DNA of 64,000 nt from CBDEFX01 sp965237635 (lineage in GTDB: Bacteria; Chloroflexota; Dehalococcoidia; Lucifugimonadales; CAUZJF01), in assembly GCA_965237635.1 (NCBI GenBank), contig CBDEFX010000001.1, positions 1,612,001 through 1,676,000 on the forward strand, given 5' to 3'. A program made the translations under genes and the position numbers. The notes beneath the pieces are model-generated. The model saw only the letters and a program-made list of their open reading frames with translations, was not told the origin of the DNA and did no database searches. Shown here piece after piece: positions 1 to 7,572 of the stretch (its first letter is position 1; each line of letters starts with the position of its first letter).

Positions 1-1
1 C

Positions 2-202
2 CTCGAGAACGCGGCGCTGCAGTGTGGAATCTGCACCCCCGGGTTTATCGTCGCTTCCAAGGCTCTGCTGGAGGCCGAGCCCAACCCCTCCGAAGACCGT
101 ATCAGACTATGGCTGGCGGGGAATCTCTGCCGTTGTACAGGATACGACAAGATCGTCCGAGCGGTGATGGACGCATCTCAGAAGATGGAGGCGATTCGAT
201 GA
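2..202 (+). CDS. Molybdenum hydroxylase [2Fe-2S] subunit, C-terminal end (5' partial)
   Basis: The frame is open from the left edge for 66 residues and then stops. It carries both halves of the second 2Fe-2S site of the xanthine dehydrogenase/CO dehydrogenase small subunit: CGICTPG (Cys 8 and 11 of the fragment) and LCRCTGY (Cys 43 and 45). In this family the subunit passes electrons from the molybdenum site to FAD or an external acceptor. The stop overlaps the start of the large subunit (ATGA), so the two are translationally coupled. The plant-type ferredoxin half lies outside the window. Confidence 0.93.
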   Translation, partial: LENAALQCGICTPGFIVASKALLEAEPNPSEDRIRLWLAGNLCRCTGYDKIVRAVMDASQKMEAIR

Positions 203-2499
203 CGACCACCTACGAGCCCAACGTTGTCCTCTCCACAAAAGAGTACGACGTCGTCGGGACGCGACCCATCCGACACGACGGCGCGGACAAGGTAACCGGG
301 CACGCCAAGTACGGCGCGGACTACTACACACCCGGGCTGCTGTACGGCAAGATCCTGAGAAGCCCTCACGCCCACGCCCGAATAAAGTCTATCGACACCA
401 GCAAAGCCGAGGCGCTCCCAGGTGTCCGGGCGGTGGCTACTGCGAAAGACCTGCCTCCGACAGCCCCCGGCGAAGAGTTTCATCAGTCCACTTTAGGCGA
501 CCAGAATACGAAGTACCGTCGTGAGCAAATTCTGGCTACCGACAAAGCCCTGTTCAAGGGCCATCCGGTCGCCGGGGTAGCGGCAGTCAGCCCGCACGTG
601 GCTGACGAGGCTCTGTCTCTGATTGACGTGGAGTACGAGGTGCTTCCCCACGTGATGACGGCGCCAGAGGGAATGGTGAACGACGCTCCTTTGATCCACG
701 ATGACGTTAGGACGAAGGAGGCCGGTGAAGAGAGTGGGGAGCCCAGCAACGTCGCGGAGCATCTACAGTTCAAATGGGGCGACGTCGACAAAGGCTTTGC
801 TGAGGCCGACGTGATCATCGAGCGCGAGTTCAACACCGCGATGGTCCACCAGGGGTATATCGAGCCGCACAACTGCACCGTCCACTGGAACAAGGACGGG
901 AGGATTTATATCTGGAACAGCACACAGGCGCCCTTCGAGGTGAAGGACGTCACTGCGGCCGTGTTGGGTCTGCCCTTCGCGGATGCCACTCTCACGCCGA
1001 TGGAGATCGGCGGTGGCTTCGGCGGGAAATGGGAGCCGTACGCCGAGCCCGTTTTGGCCATCCTTTCGAAGACGACCGGCCACCCGATCAAGAACGTGAT
1101 GACCCGCATGGAGGAGTTCGACAGCACGGGTCCGACGCCCGGCTCTTATATGAAGGTGAAGATTGGAGCTACCAACGAGGGCAGGATGACGGCGGCCCAG
1201 GCACACATCGCCTTCGAGGCGGGGGCCTGGCCCGGCTCCGTGATCGAGGCGGGAGCGAAGTGCGTTTTTGCGGCTTACGACCTCCCCAACTTCCTGATAG
1301 ACGGCTACGATGTAGTTGTAAACAAGCCGAAAACCGCCGCCTATCGAGCCCCCGGTTCTACTCAGGTCGCTTTCGCCACCGAGACCGTTGTTGACGAGCT
1401 TGCAGAGCAGCTGGAGATCGACCCGATAGAGCTCAGGCTAATGAACGCGGCCAAAGAGGGCACCCGGCGCTCCGACGGGCCACGATTTCCCCGTATCGGA
1501 TGCGTCGAGGTCCTGGAGGCGATGAGGGACCATCCGCATTACAAGACCCCTCTGGAGGGGCCGAACCGTGGCAGGGGCGTCGCTATAGGTTTCTGGTTCA
1601 ACGTTGGGGAATCCTCCAGCGTGAACATCAGCGTCAGTCCGGAAGGCAAAGTGGCCCTTGTGGAAGGCTCTCCCGACATCGGCGGGACCCGGACTTCGAT
1701 TGCGATGCAGGCTGCCGAGGTCTTGGGGATACCCGTCGAGGATGTCAGACCGTCAGTAGTGAACACCGACGAGATAGGCTATACGCTTGGGACCGGTGGG
1801 AGCCGAGTCACCTTCGCGACCGGCTGGGCTGCCATCGAAGCGGCGCGTGACGTAAAGCGCCAGATGATAGAGCGGGCTGCCGCGATCTGGGACGTCGACC
1901 CTAAGTCCGTCGAGATGGAACGCGGCGTGATTCAAGCCAAGGCAGACCCAGAGCTCAAGATGACGTTCAAGGAGCTGGCCGCGGAGCTAAACGACTCGGG
2001 CGGCCCGGTCATAGGGCGAGGCGCCATAAATCCGAAGGGAGAAGGGGCTGCATTCGCGGGCAACATAGTAGATGTGGAGGTGGACCCCGAGACCGGCAAA
2101 ACCAAGATCCTGCGCTTCACGGCCGTCCAGGACGCTGGCAAAGCAATCCACCCTAGCTACGTCGAAGGCCAGATGCAGGGTGGAAGCGTGCAGGGGATAG
2201 GCTGGGCCCTAAACGAGGAGTACTTCATGAACGACGAGGGCGTGATGGCAAACAGCACCTTCCTGGACTACAGGATGCCGACCGCCCTAGATCTCCCCAT
2301 GATCGATACGGTGATCGTAGAGGCGGCCAACCCGGGGCATCCATACGGCGTAAGAGGCGTTGGCGAGGTCTCGATTGCCCCTCCGCCGCCTGCGGTCGGC
2401 AACGCCATCCAGAGCGCGCTCGGCGTTCGGATGTACAGCCTGCCGATGAGCCCGGTCGCTGTTATGGAGGCCGCGTGGGGCAAGGGCAACGGCAAGTAG
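199..2499 (+). CDS. Molybdopterin-binding large subunit, xanthine dehydrogenase/CO dehydrogenase family
   Basis: The 766-residue protein is close to the usual length for the catalytic subunit of aerobic molybdenum hydroxylases. The ATG at 199 was chosen because it overlaps the stop of the 2Fe-2S subunit; the frame is open further upstream but there it only shadows that subunit. Family motifs are visible: GGGFGGKWEP near residue 270, AYRAPGSTQ near 380 and GVRGVGE near 720, whose Glu is the expected catalytic base. The protein should hydroxylate an organic substrate using molybdopterin-cytosine-dinucleotide-type cofactor. The active-site loop does not let me choose a substrate. A MoaD/ThiS-like gene and a DapA-family aldolase follow on the same strand, suggesting a catabolic cluster. 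Confidence 0.93.
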   Translation: MTTTYEPNVVLSTKEYDVVGTRPIRHDGADKVTGHAKYGADYYTPGLLYGKILRSPHAHARIKSIDTSKAEALPGVRAVATAKDLPPTAPGEEFHQSTLGDQNTKYRREQILATDKALFKGHPVAGVAAVSPHVADEALSLIDVEYEVLPHVMTAPEGMVNDAPLIHDDVRTKEAGEESGEPSNVAEHLQFKWGDVDKGFAEADVIIEREFNTAMVHQGYIEPHNCTVHWNKDGRIYIWNSTQAPFEVKDVTAAVLGLPFADATLTPMEIGGGFGGKWEPYAEPVLAILSKTTGHPIKNVMTRMEEFDSTGPTPGSYMKVKIGATNEGRMTAAQAHIAFEAGAWPGSVIEAGAKCVFAAYDLPNFLIDGYDVVVNKPKTAAYRAPGSTQVAFATETVVDELAEQLEIDPIELRLMNAAKEGTRRSDGPRFPRIGCVEVLEAMRDHPHYKTPLEGPNRGRGVAIGFWFNVGESSSVNISVSPEGKVALVEGSPDIGGTRTSIAMQAAEVLGIPVEDVRPSVVNTDEIGYTLGTGGSRVTFATGWAAIEAARDVKRQMIERAAAIWDVDPKSVEMERGVIQAKADPELKMTFKELAAELNDSGGPVIGRGAINPKGEGAAFAGNIVDVEVDPETGKTKILRFTAVQDAGKAIHPSYVEGQMQGGSVQGIGWALNEEYFMNDEGVMANSTFLDYRMPTALDLPMIDTVIVEAANPGHPYGVRGVGEVSIAPPPPAVGNAIQSALGVRMYSLPMSPVAVMEAAWGKGNGK

Positions 2500-2688
2500 C
2501 TGCTTATTAACAAGTCGGCGTTCCTCCCCCTAAAGGTCAGTCCACAGGGGCCCCACGCACGCGCCGTCTCGTTCGGGAAATCAGGCTGTGAAGCCGCCGG
2601 GCGACGTCGGATTCTGCGCCGGACCCCCTCCCCCAGTTGATGCCTGCATGGTGATCAAGGCTCCCTAGTACGAAGCAAAGTAACGGCT

Positions 2689-2964
2689 ATGGCTAGCGTC
2701 TACATCCCCCCGCTGATGCAGAAGCTGACGAATGGGCAGCAGACCGTGGAGGTGGGCGGGTCCAATGTGCGCCAGGTCATCAATAACCTGGACGACGAGT
2801 ATCCTGGAATGAAAGAGAGGCTCGTGGATAAGTACCACTTGAAGCCCAACATTACGGTCGCCGTCGATGGAGTGGTATCCCCGATGGGCCTGCTTGAGAA
2901 GGTTGGCGAGAGCAGTGAAGTCCACTTCTTGACCCCGATCGGAGGCGGTCGAGACCCGGCGTAG
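2689..2964 (+). CDS. MoaD/ThiS-family small sulfur-carrier-like protein
   Basis: The 91-residue protein has the ubiquitin-like MoaD/ThiS pattern: an N-terminal beta hairpin, a VRQVINNLDDEYPG helix, a VAVDG strand near residue 58 and a C-terminal PIGGG. Classical MoaD and ThiS end in Gly-Gly. Here four residues (RDPA) follow the glycines, so processing would be needed before thiocarboxylate formation, as described for some other members of the superfamily. It lies between a molybdenum hydroxylase and a DapA-like gene, so a role in sulfur supply for the cofactor is plausible, but it could serve another sulfur transfer. No strong ribosome site precedes the ATG. Confidence 0.8.
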   Translation: MASVYIPPLMQKLTNGQQTVEVGGSNVRQVINNLDDEYPGMKERLVDKYHLKPNITVAVDGVVSPMGLLEKVGESSEVHFLTPIGGGRDPA

Positions 2965-3065
2965 CCTGCCAGACAGATGCTGTCCGACAAGACCGAAGTG
3001 GGTCGACGTCGCCGGGAAGGCGGTGTCGGCCCCTATGATGTTCAGGAAACACTAAGGAGTGCGAG

Positions 3066-3992
3066 ATGCCCCCCAAGGAGATCAGAGGGGTCGTTGTCCC
3101 GATACTGACGCCGCTTACCCCCGACGAAACGGTCGATTTGGACTCCCTTCGCCGTCTGGTGAACTACATGATCGACAATGGGGTGCACGGGATCTGGGCC
3201 GGTGGCACAACAGGAGAGTTCGCCGCGCTCTCTGATGAGCAACGGGTCACCAGCGTGGAAGCGATTGTCAGCGAAGTCGCGGGTCGCGTACCCGTGATCG
3301 CCAACGTCTCGGCCCCCGGCACCCAGCTCGCGGTCGACCTTGCCCTAGCGGTGCAGGAGATCGGTCTGGACGGGGTGGCCGCCACGCCGCCCTACTACTA
3401 CCCCTGTGCTCAAGACGAGCTTTTGACACACTACCGGTACATCCGAGAGCGAGTAGGACTGCCTCTGTGGGTCTACAACAGTCCGGTCACCGTCAAAACG
3501 ATGGTTGAGCCGGCTACCATTGCGGAACTTGCGGAAGAGGGCACAGTCGTCGGAGTCAAGGACAGCACAGGCGCCGGCGAGCTCCTGGCGCAGCTTAAGG
3601 TCTTGTGTGAGCAACGAGAGATCGAGTTGCTCCGCTTCATCGGTACCGTGTACCGCATATCGAGCGCGCGGGCTGTAGGCGCTCATGGGGTGATTCCGGG
3701 GATCGGCAACCTGGTGCCCGAAGTCGTATCAGGCGCGTGGAATGCCGGCGAAGCGGGAGATACCAAGCGTGCGAGTGAATACGACGCAAAGCTGTTGCTG
3801 GCCATGGAGATACAGCGCTTGGCAAAGGGTGGCAGCGTGAATGCGGCCCAGTACGCAGGTATGAAGTCGGCCCTTAAGATCATGGGAGTCCTAGAGCACG
3901 ATAACGTCACCAGGCCTCTTAGGTCGTTGACCCAGGAAGAGAAACAGCCCATACCGGCCATCTTGAGGGAGCTCGGGCTGCCGGCTGGGTGA
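3066..3992 (+). CDS. DapA-family aldolase/dehydratase (dihydrodipicolinate synthase/N-acetylneuraminate lyase superfamily)
   Basis: The 308-residue TIM-barrel protein has the class I pyruvate-aldolase signatures: GGTTGEF at about 46-52, a Tyr in VYNSP at 137, and the Schiff-base Lys165 in VGVKDSTG. An AAGGAG site lies just before the ATG. Family members condense pyruvate with an aldehyde or cleave or dehydrate 2-keto sugar acids. The substrate cannot be read from the sequence. Its position behind a molybdenum hydroxylase and away from lysine genes argues for a catabolic aldolase or dehydratase rather than lysine synthesis. Confidence 0.9.
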   Translation: MPPKEIRGVVVPILTPLTPDETVDLDSLRRLVNYMIDNGVHGIWAGGTTGEFAALSDEQRVTSVEAIVSEVAGRVPVIANVSAPGTQLAVDLALAVQEIGLDGVAATPPYYYPCAQDELLTHYRYIRERVGLPLWVYNSPVTVKTMVEPATIAELAEEGTVVGVKDSTGAGELLAQLKVLCEQREIELLRFIGTVYRISSARAVGAHGVIPGIGNLVPEVVSGAWNAGEAGDTKRASEYDAKLLLAMEIQRLAKGGSVNAAQYAGMKSALKIMGVLEHDNVTRPLRSLTQEEKQPIPAILRELGLPAG

Positions 3993-4011
3993 CGCTCGCC
4001 AGTTGAGTCTC

Positions 4012-4130
4012 ACTCTGTTGACCCGTGGTTCGACAGGCTCACCACGAACGGAATTTCAGAGTCACCGTTCGCCCTGAGTAGTCCCGATGCGGCATCGGGA
4101 CGTATCGAAGGGAGCGTGTCGAAGGACTCT
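4012..4130 (+). repeat. Dispersed intergenic repeat with CCCGATGC-N-GCATCGGG hairpin
   Basis: The 297-bp gap between the aldolase and the methyltransferase holds no gene. It carries a repeat unit whose core is a perfect palindrome at 4083-4099 (CCCGATGC, one base, GCATCGGG). The same core recurs at 10253-10269, 11526-11542 and 35854-35870, nearly intact at 36003-36018 and degenerate near 58461. The flanking text about a 'caggctcaccacgaacgg' motif is also of the dispersed type. It is a REP-like palindrome family. Confidence 0.75.
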
Positions 4131-4289
4131 CCGTAATGACCTTGACACGGCCTTGTCGGGTCGCCCGAAAGATAGACTTTCACGCGCCCCTCTGCTAACA
4201 TTGAGACGGCTTAGTCACCAAAACAACCGAACCGGCGGCGGATTCTGACGAAATACGCCGAGTGGCCTTGAGTAAGCTGGGAGAGAGCC

Positions 4290-5108
4290 GTGGCATCCGA
4301 AGGCTTCACATTTACGAACTTCGCCAACAACCCGTTCTACCGGACGCAGAACGCGCATCTGATCGACATGACAGGCGTAGGCTCCGGCCAGCGGATAGTG
4401 GACTTGGCCTGCGGAACGGGCGGAGTAACACAGCTTATCGCGGAACGTCTGCGAGGCGCGCGCGACTCGGTGATAATCGGCATCGACCATTCGGCGGAGA
4501 TGCTGAAGCTTGCAATGGAAGAGCTGAAAGACGTCCGTGATTCCGCTGTCCAGTTCGTCCAGAGCCAGGTAGAGCAAGTATCCGAATCGGTCAAAGAGTC
4601 AGTTGACACCGTATTTTTCTGCAACGCAATCCACTATGTCCCCGACAAGCCGACCTTACTGGCTGAGATATCGAAGACTCTGAAGCCCGGCGGCAAGCTG
4701 GCCTTTAACACGACCTTTTTCGAGGGCGCCCACCTCCCCGAGACTCTGCCCTTCTACCGCAAGTGGATGATGAAAGCCGCGCGTGTCCTCCGTCGAGAGT
4801 ACGGTCTGTCTCCCGTAAGGTCCGAGAAGGTAGAGGCCCGCAGACAGCTCACTCCCGAGGAGTACCGAAAGCTGTTAGAGGACAGCGGCTTCCGAGTTGC
4901 CAAGCAAGAGATCGAGACAGTGAAGTTCACGATGGAAGGCTTTCTCGACATCAGCACCTTCGAGGACTTCATAGAGGGCACGATGCCTGGCGTACCTAAA
5001 GCCGAGGCCAGCGCCTCGCTTCAGGCTGGTGTCAAACAGGCTTTCGAAGAGATGAATGTCGACTACATACCCCGTAACTGGCTGGACGTCGTGGCGACGA
5101 GAGTGTAG
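4290..5108 (+). CDS. Class I SAM-dependent methyltransferase
   Basis: The 272-residue protein starts at a GTG preceded by a GGGAGAG ribosome site. The Rossmann-type SAM site is clear: motif I VDLACGTGG at about 38-46, an acidic loop in IIGIDHSAEM near 67-76, and a motif-IV-like SVDTVFFCNAIHYV near 108-120. The pattern is that of the UbiE/small-molecule methyltransferases. The C-terminal half (residues 150-270) is helical and not conserved enough to name a substrate. The rplY gene follows after 12 bases, so the two are probably co-transcribed. Confidence 0.88.
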   Translation: MASEGFTFTNFANNPFYRTQNAHLIDMTGVGSGQRIVDLACGTGGVTQLIAERLRGARDSVIIGIDHSAEMLKLAMEELKDVRDSAVQFVQSQVEQVSESVKESVDTVFFCNAIHYVPDKPTLLAEISKTLKPGGKLAFNTTFFEGAHLPETLPFYRKWMMKAARVLRREYGLSPVRSEKVEARRQLTPEEYRKLLEDSGFRVAKQEIETVKFTMEGFLDISTFEDFIEGTMPGVPKAEASASLQAGVKQAFEEMNVDYIPRNWLDVVATRV

Positions 5109-5120
5109 ACACTGCCCCAG

Positions 5121-5798
5121 ATGGAAACGATCAACCTAAAGCTGTCGCCCCGAGAGGTAACCGGCAAGAAGGTCAAGAGGTTGCGGCGGGACGGTGTAAT
5201 CCCGGTCCACTTCTACGGTCGAGGGACCGAAGCCTTGGCCTTGCAAGTGGAGGCCGCGGTGCTGCGCAGGATCTTGCCCCGCGTGGGTACCAGCGTACCC
5301 CTGACCGTCGAGTTAGACGGCAAGGGCGACGAGAACATATGCTTCGTGCGGGAGGTGCAGCGGCACCCCGTCACCGACGACCTGCTTCACGTAGACTTCG
5401 TTCGAGTCGAGGCGACTCAGGTAGTGACTGTGGAGGTCCCCATTATTCTGTCAGGCGAATCGCTCGCGGTTCGGGACATGGGGGGCACGGTTGTCCAGCC
5501 GCTGCAGACCCTGAGTGTCGAGGCGCTTCCAATGAACATGCCGGCCTCCTTCGCGCTAGACGTCTCCGTGCTTGAGGACTTCGAGAAGTCGCTCCGCGTC
5601 AGCGATATTCAGGTGAGCCCTGACGTCACCGTCCTGAACGAGGCCGAAGAGATGATTGCCAGGGTCTTGCCGCCCAGGATCGAAGAGGAGCCCGAGGTGG
5701 TCGGCGAAGAGCTGGAGGGCGAGGAACCGGTCGAGGGCGAAGAGGCGGCCGAGGGTGCCGAGGGGCAGGCACCAGAGACTGAGGCAGAGGCTGGCTGA
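5121..5798 (+). CDS. rplY: Large ribosomal subunit protein bL25, CTC type
   Basis: The 225-residue protein has the L25 5S-rRNA-binding domain in the first 95 residues, including the RRDGVIPVHFYGRG and HPVTDDLLHVDF signatures. The CTC-type beta domain follows up to about residue 180. The tail after that is almost entirely Glu, Gly and Ala, a low-complexity acidic extension common in CTC-type L25. It binds 5S rRNA in the central protuberance of the large subunit. A perfect hairpin 30 bases past the stop may end the transcript. Confidence 0.95.
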   Translation: METINLKLSPREVTGKKVKRLRRDGVIPVHFYGRGTEALALQVEAAVLRRILPRVGTSVPLTVELDGKGDENICFVREVQRHPVTDDLLHVDFVRVEATQVVTVEVPIILSGESLAVRDMGGTVVQPLQTLSVEALPMNMPASFALDVSVLEDFEKSLRVSDIQVSPDVTVLNEAEEMIARVLPPRIEEEPEVVGEELEGEEPVEGEEAAEGAEGQAPETEAEAG

Positions 5799-5827
5799 AC
5801 GCCACCGGCATTTGTTGGATATTGAAC

Positions 5828-5856
5828 GTAGGGGCGGGTTCCAAACCCGCCCCTAC
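5828..5856 (+). terminator. Perfect GC-rich inverted repeat after rplY, possible terminator or REP
   Basis: Arms 5828-5840 and 5844-5856 are exact complements (13 bp, GTAGGGGCGGGTT type) around a 3-base loop. It lies 30 bases after rplY. No long T run follows on the plus strand ('gcattt'), so it may be a dispersed palindrome rather than a strong intrinsic terminator. Confidence 0.5.
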
Positions 5857-5997
5857 GCATTTACGACCGGACTCAACTCCTAGTACCCGTACTACTAAAG
5901 ACTAGTCCATATGTCCCTACCGGGCGCGATGCTCAAGGTGTAGGGTAGGTGTACAGGTCGTCACATCACAATGCGGCATGTCTAACAGGGGCTCAAA

Positions 5998-6165
5998 ATG
6001 TCCAAAATATGGCTGATAGGTGGGGCCGCGGCACTTTCAGTGCTGCTTCTCGCAAGCGTGGCTATCGGGCTGACGCAGAGTGAAGATACGTTTCAGGCGG
6101 GAACGCCTGAGGAAACCGTTCAACGGTATCTGAAGGCAGCTGAGGTTACGTCAATAGGTGTGTAA
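5998..6165 (+). pseudogene. Truncated 5' end of a membrane-anchored or exported protein
   Basis: The ATG opens a 55-codon frame. The first 48 codons are host sequence: a hydrophobic segment at about residues 5-25 (signal peptide or anchor), then a hydrophilic stretch ending in TPEETVQRYLKAA. The last seven codons lie inside an IS256-family end that starts exactly at 6142. Text of the TPEETVQRYLKAA kind is typical of the start of small NTF2-like or DUF4878-like exported domains, but too little remains to name it. The rest of the gene is missing from the other side of the IS debris, so a deletion accompanied the insertion. Confidence 0.7.
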
Positions 6166-6849
6166 ACGACATCAGGCGGCGACCTTCTCAGCCGTTGATT
6201 CAATGGCGATTCCATCCGCATACTGTGCACCGAGATAGACGTCTTCGATCAACTCAGGGGCCTTCAGACGCCTGAAGCGCTGTTCGGCGACCATCAACAT
6301 TTTCCAGATCACCGCTATCGCCCGATCGACCCTCTTGTAGCGCTTGGCGGCATCGGTCCGAAGCCTGAGGGCCGCGAAGGGTGATTCTACCGGGTTCGTC
6401 GTGCGAAGGTGCCCCCAGTGCTCCTTTGGGAAGTCATAGAAGGTGACCATGCGGTCCCAGTCCCGCTCCAGGGCCTCTGAGGCCGCCTCGTAGGAATGGT
6501 CGCCGCACCACCTGGTGAACACCGTCCTGAGCCGCTCAGCCTCTGTCCGAGTCGGCGCGTAGGGGATAGTACGCAGCATGAGCTTGGCCTGGTCCTGTTG
6601 TCGCTTTGGAAGCTTGGCGAGCACGTTTAGGATCTTGTGGTTCCAGCAGCGTTGCTCGGCCGCCTGAGGATAGACGTTGCGCAGAGCTCCCCAGATGCCC
6701 AGATGTCCGTCTCCCAGTCTTGGGCACTCCAGCCCGCGGCGCCTCATGTCCCTGAGCACATCGGACCAGATGCGGATGGAATCGCCATTGAATCAACGGC
6801 TGAGAAGGTCGCCGCCTGATGTCGGTTACACACCTATTGACGTAACCTC
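6142..6849 (-). mobile_element. IS256-family remnant with inverted terminal arms
   Basis: This is an incomplete copy of the element found whole at 20384-21751. Positions 6172-6759 encode, on the minus strand, the C-terminal 195 residues of its transposase, with a 6-base deletion that removes two residues before the second catalytic Asp. Both outer edges are the same (right) end of the element. Positions 6142-6220 and 6771-6849 form 79-bp inverted arms, almost exact complements. There is no left end and no matching 8-bp target duplication (aggcagct versus gttacgcg). This fits a fold-back or deletion product of two opposed copies, or an assembly artefact. Confidence 0.8.
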
Positions 6850-7000
6850 GTTACGCGCCGCCGGCGGGACTTTGCGGAGGTCGATCCTGGCATCGGGACC
6901 GTGAGGCGGCTCTACTTCTACATCGTATCCTTCGTGACGCTGATGATGGGGGCAAACGGCGTAATAGTCCTCGCGGCGTCTGTCCTCGAGGGCCTTTTCA
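6850..7000 (+). pseudogene. Duplicated 5' end of the DUF5671 membrane-protein gene
   Basis: Positions 6850-7000 repeat the sequence at 7522-7672, the region upstream of and including the first 33 or so codons of the intact gene that starts at 7573. The copy breaks off in the middle of the gene at 7000, where scrambled transposase pieces begin. It is part of a direct repeat of about 580 bp (6421-7000 and 7087-7672) that also contains the IS remnant. Confidence 0.8.
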
Positions 7001-7085
7001 CCGGGTTCGTCGTGCGAAGGTGCCGACCTTCTCAGCCCAGTGTCCGCACCACCTGGTGAACACCGACGTCTTCGATCAACTGGCC
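7001..7085. other. Mosaic of short IS256 transposase pieces
   Basis: These 85 bases can be read as five or six 7- to 24-base pieces of the neighbouring transposase joined out of order. They correspond to text near 6390-6412, 6179-6193, 6413-6419, 6501-6523 and 6239-6255, and then run into the copy that starts at 7086. It is either a template-switching scar or an assembly chimera. Confidence 0.6.
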
Positions 7086-7521
7086 GCTCCTTTGGGAAGT
7101 CATAGAAGGTGACCATGCGGTCCCAGTCCCGCTCCAGGGCCTCTGAGGCCGCCTCGTAGGAATGGTCGCCGCACCACCTGGTGAACACCGTCCTGAGCCG
7201 CTCAGCCTCTGTCCGAGTCGGCGCGTAGGGGATAGTACGCAGCATGAGCTTGGCCTGGTCCTGTTGTCGCTTTGGAAGCTTGGCGAGCACGTTTAGGATC
7301 TTGTGGTTCCAGCAGCGTTGCTCGGCCGCCTGAGGATAGACGTTGCGCAGAGCTCCCCAGATGCCCAGATGTCCGTCTCCAATTACCAGTCTTGGGCACT
7401 CCAGCCCGCGGCGCCTCATGTCCCTGAGCACATCGGACCAGATGCGGATGGAATCGCCATTGAATCAACGGCTGAGAAGGTCGCCGCCTGATGTCGGTTA
7501 CACACCTATTGACGTAACCTC
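7086..7521 (-). mobile_element. Second IS256-family remnant (part of the direct repeat)
   Basis: The sequence repeats 6421-6849 with an offset of 666 to 672 bases. Unlike the first copy it has the 6 bases needed for the intact VIGDG motif of the transposase. It ends in the same 79-bp right-end arm at 7443-7521. The minus-strand frame covers only the middle of the transposase. It abuts the region upstream of the intact DUF5671 gene without a target duplication. Confidence 0.8.
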
Positions 7522-7572
7522 GTTACGCGCCGCCGGCGGGACTTTGCGGAGGTCGATCCTGGCATCGGGACC

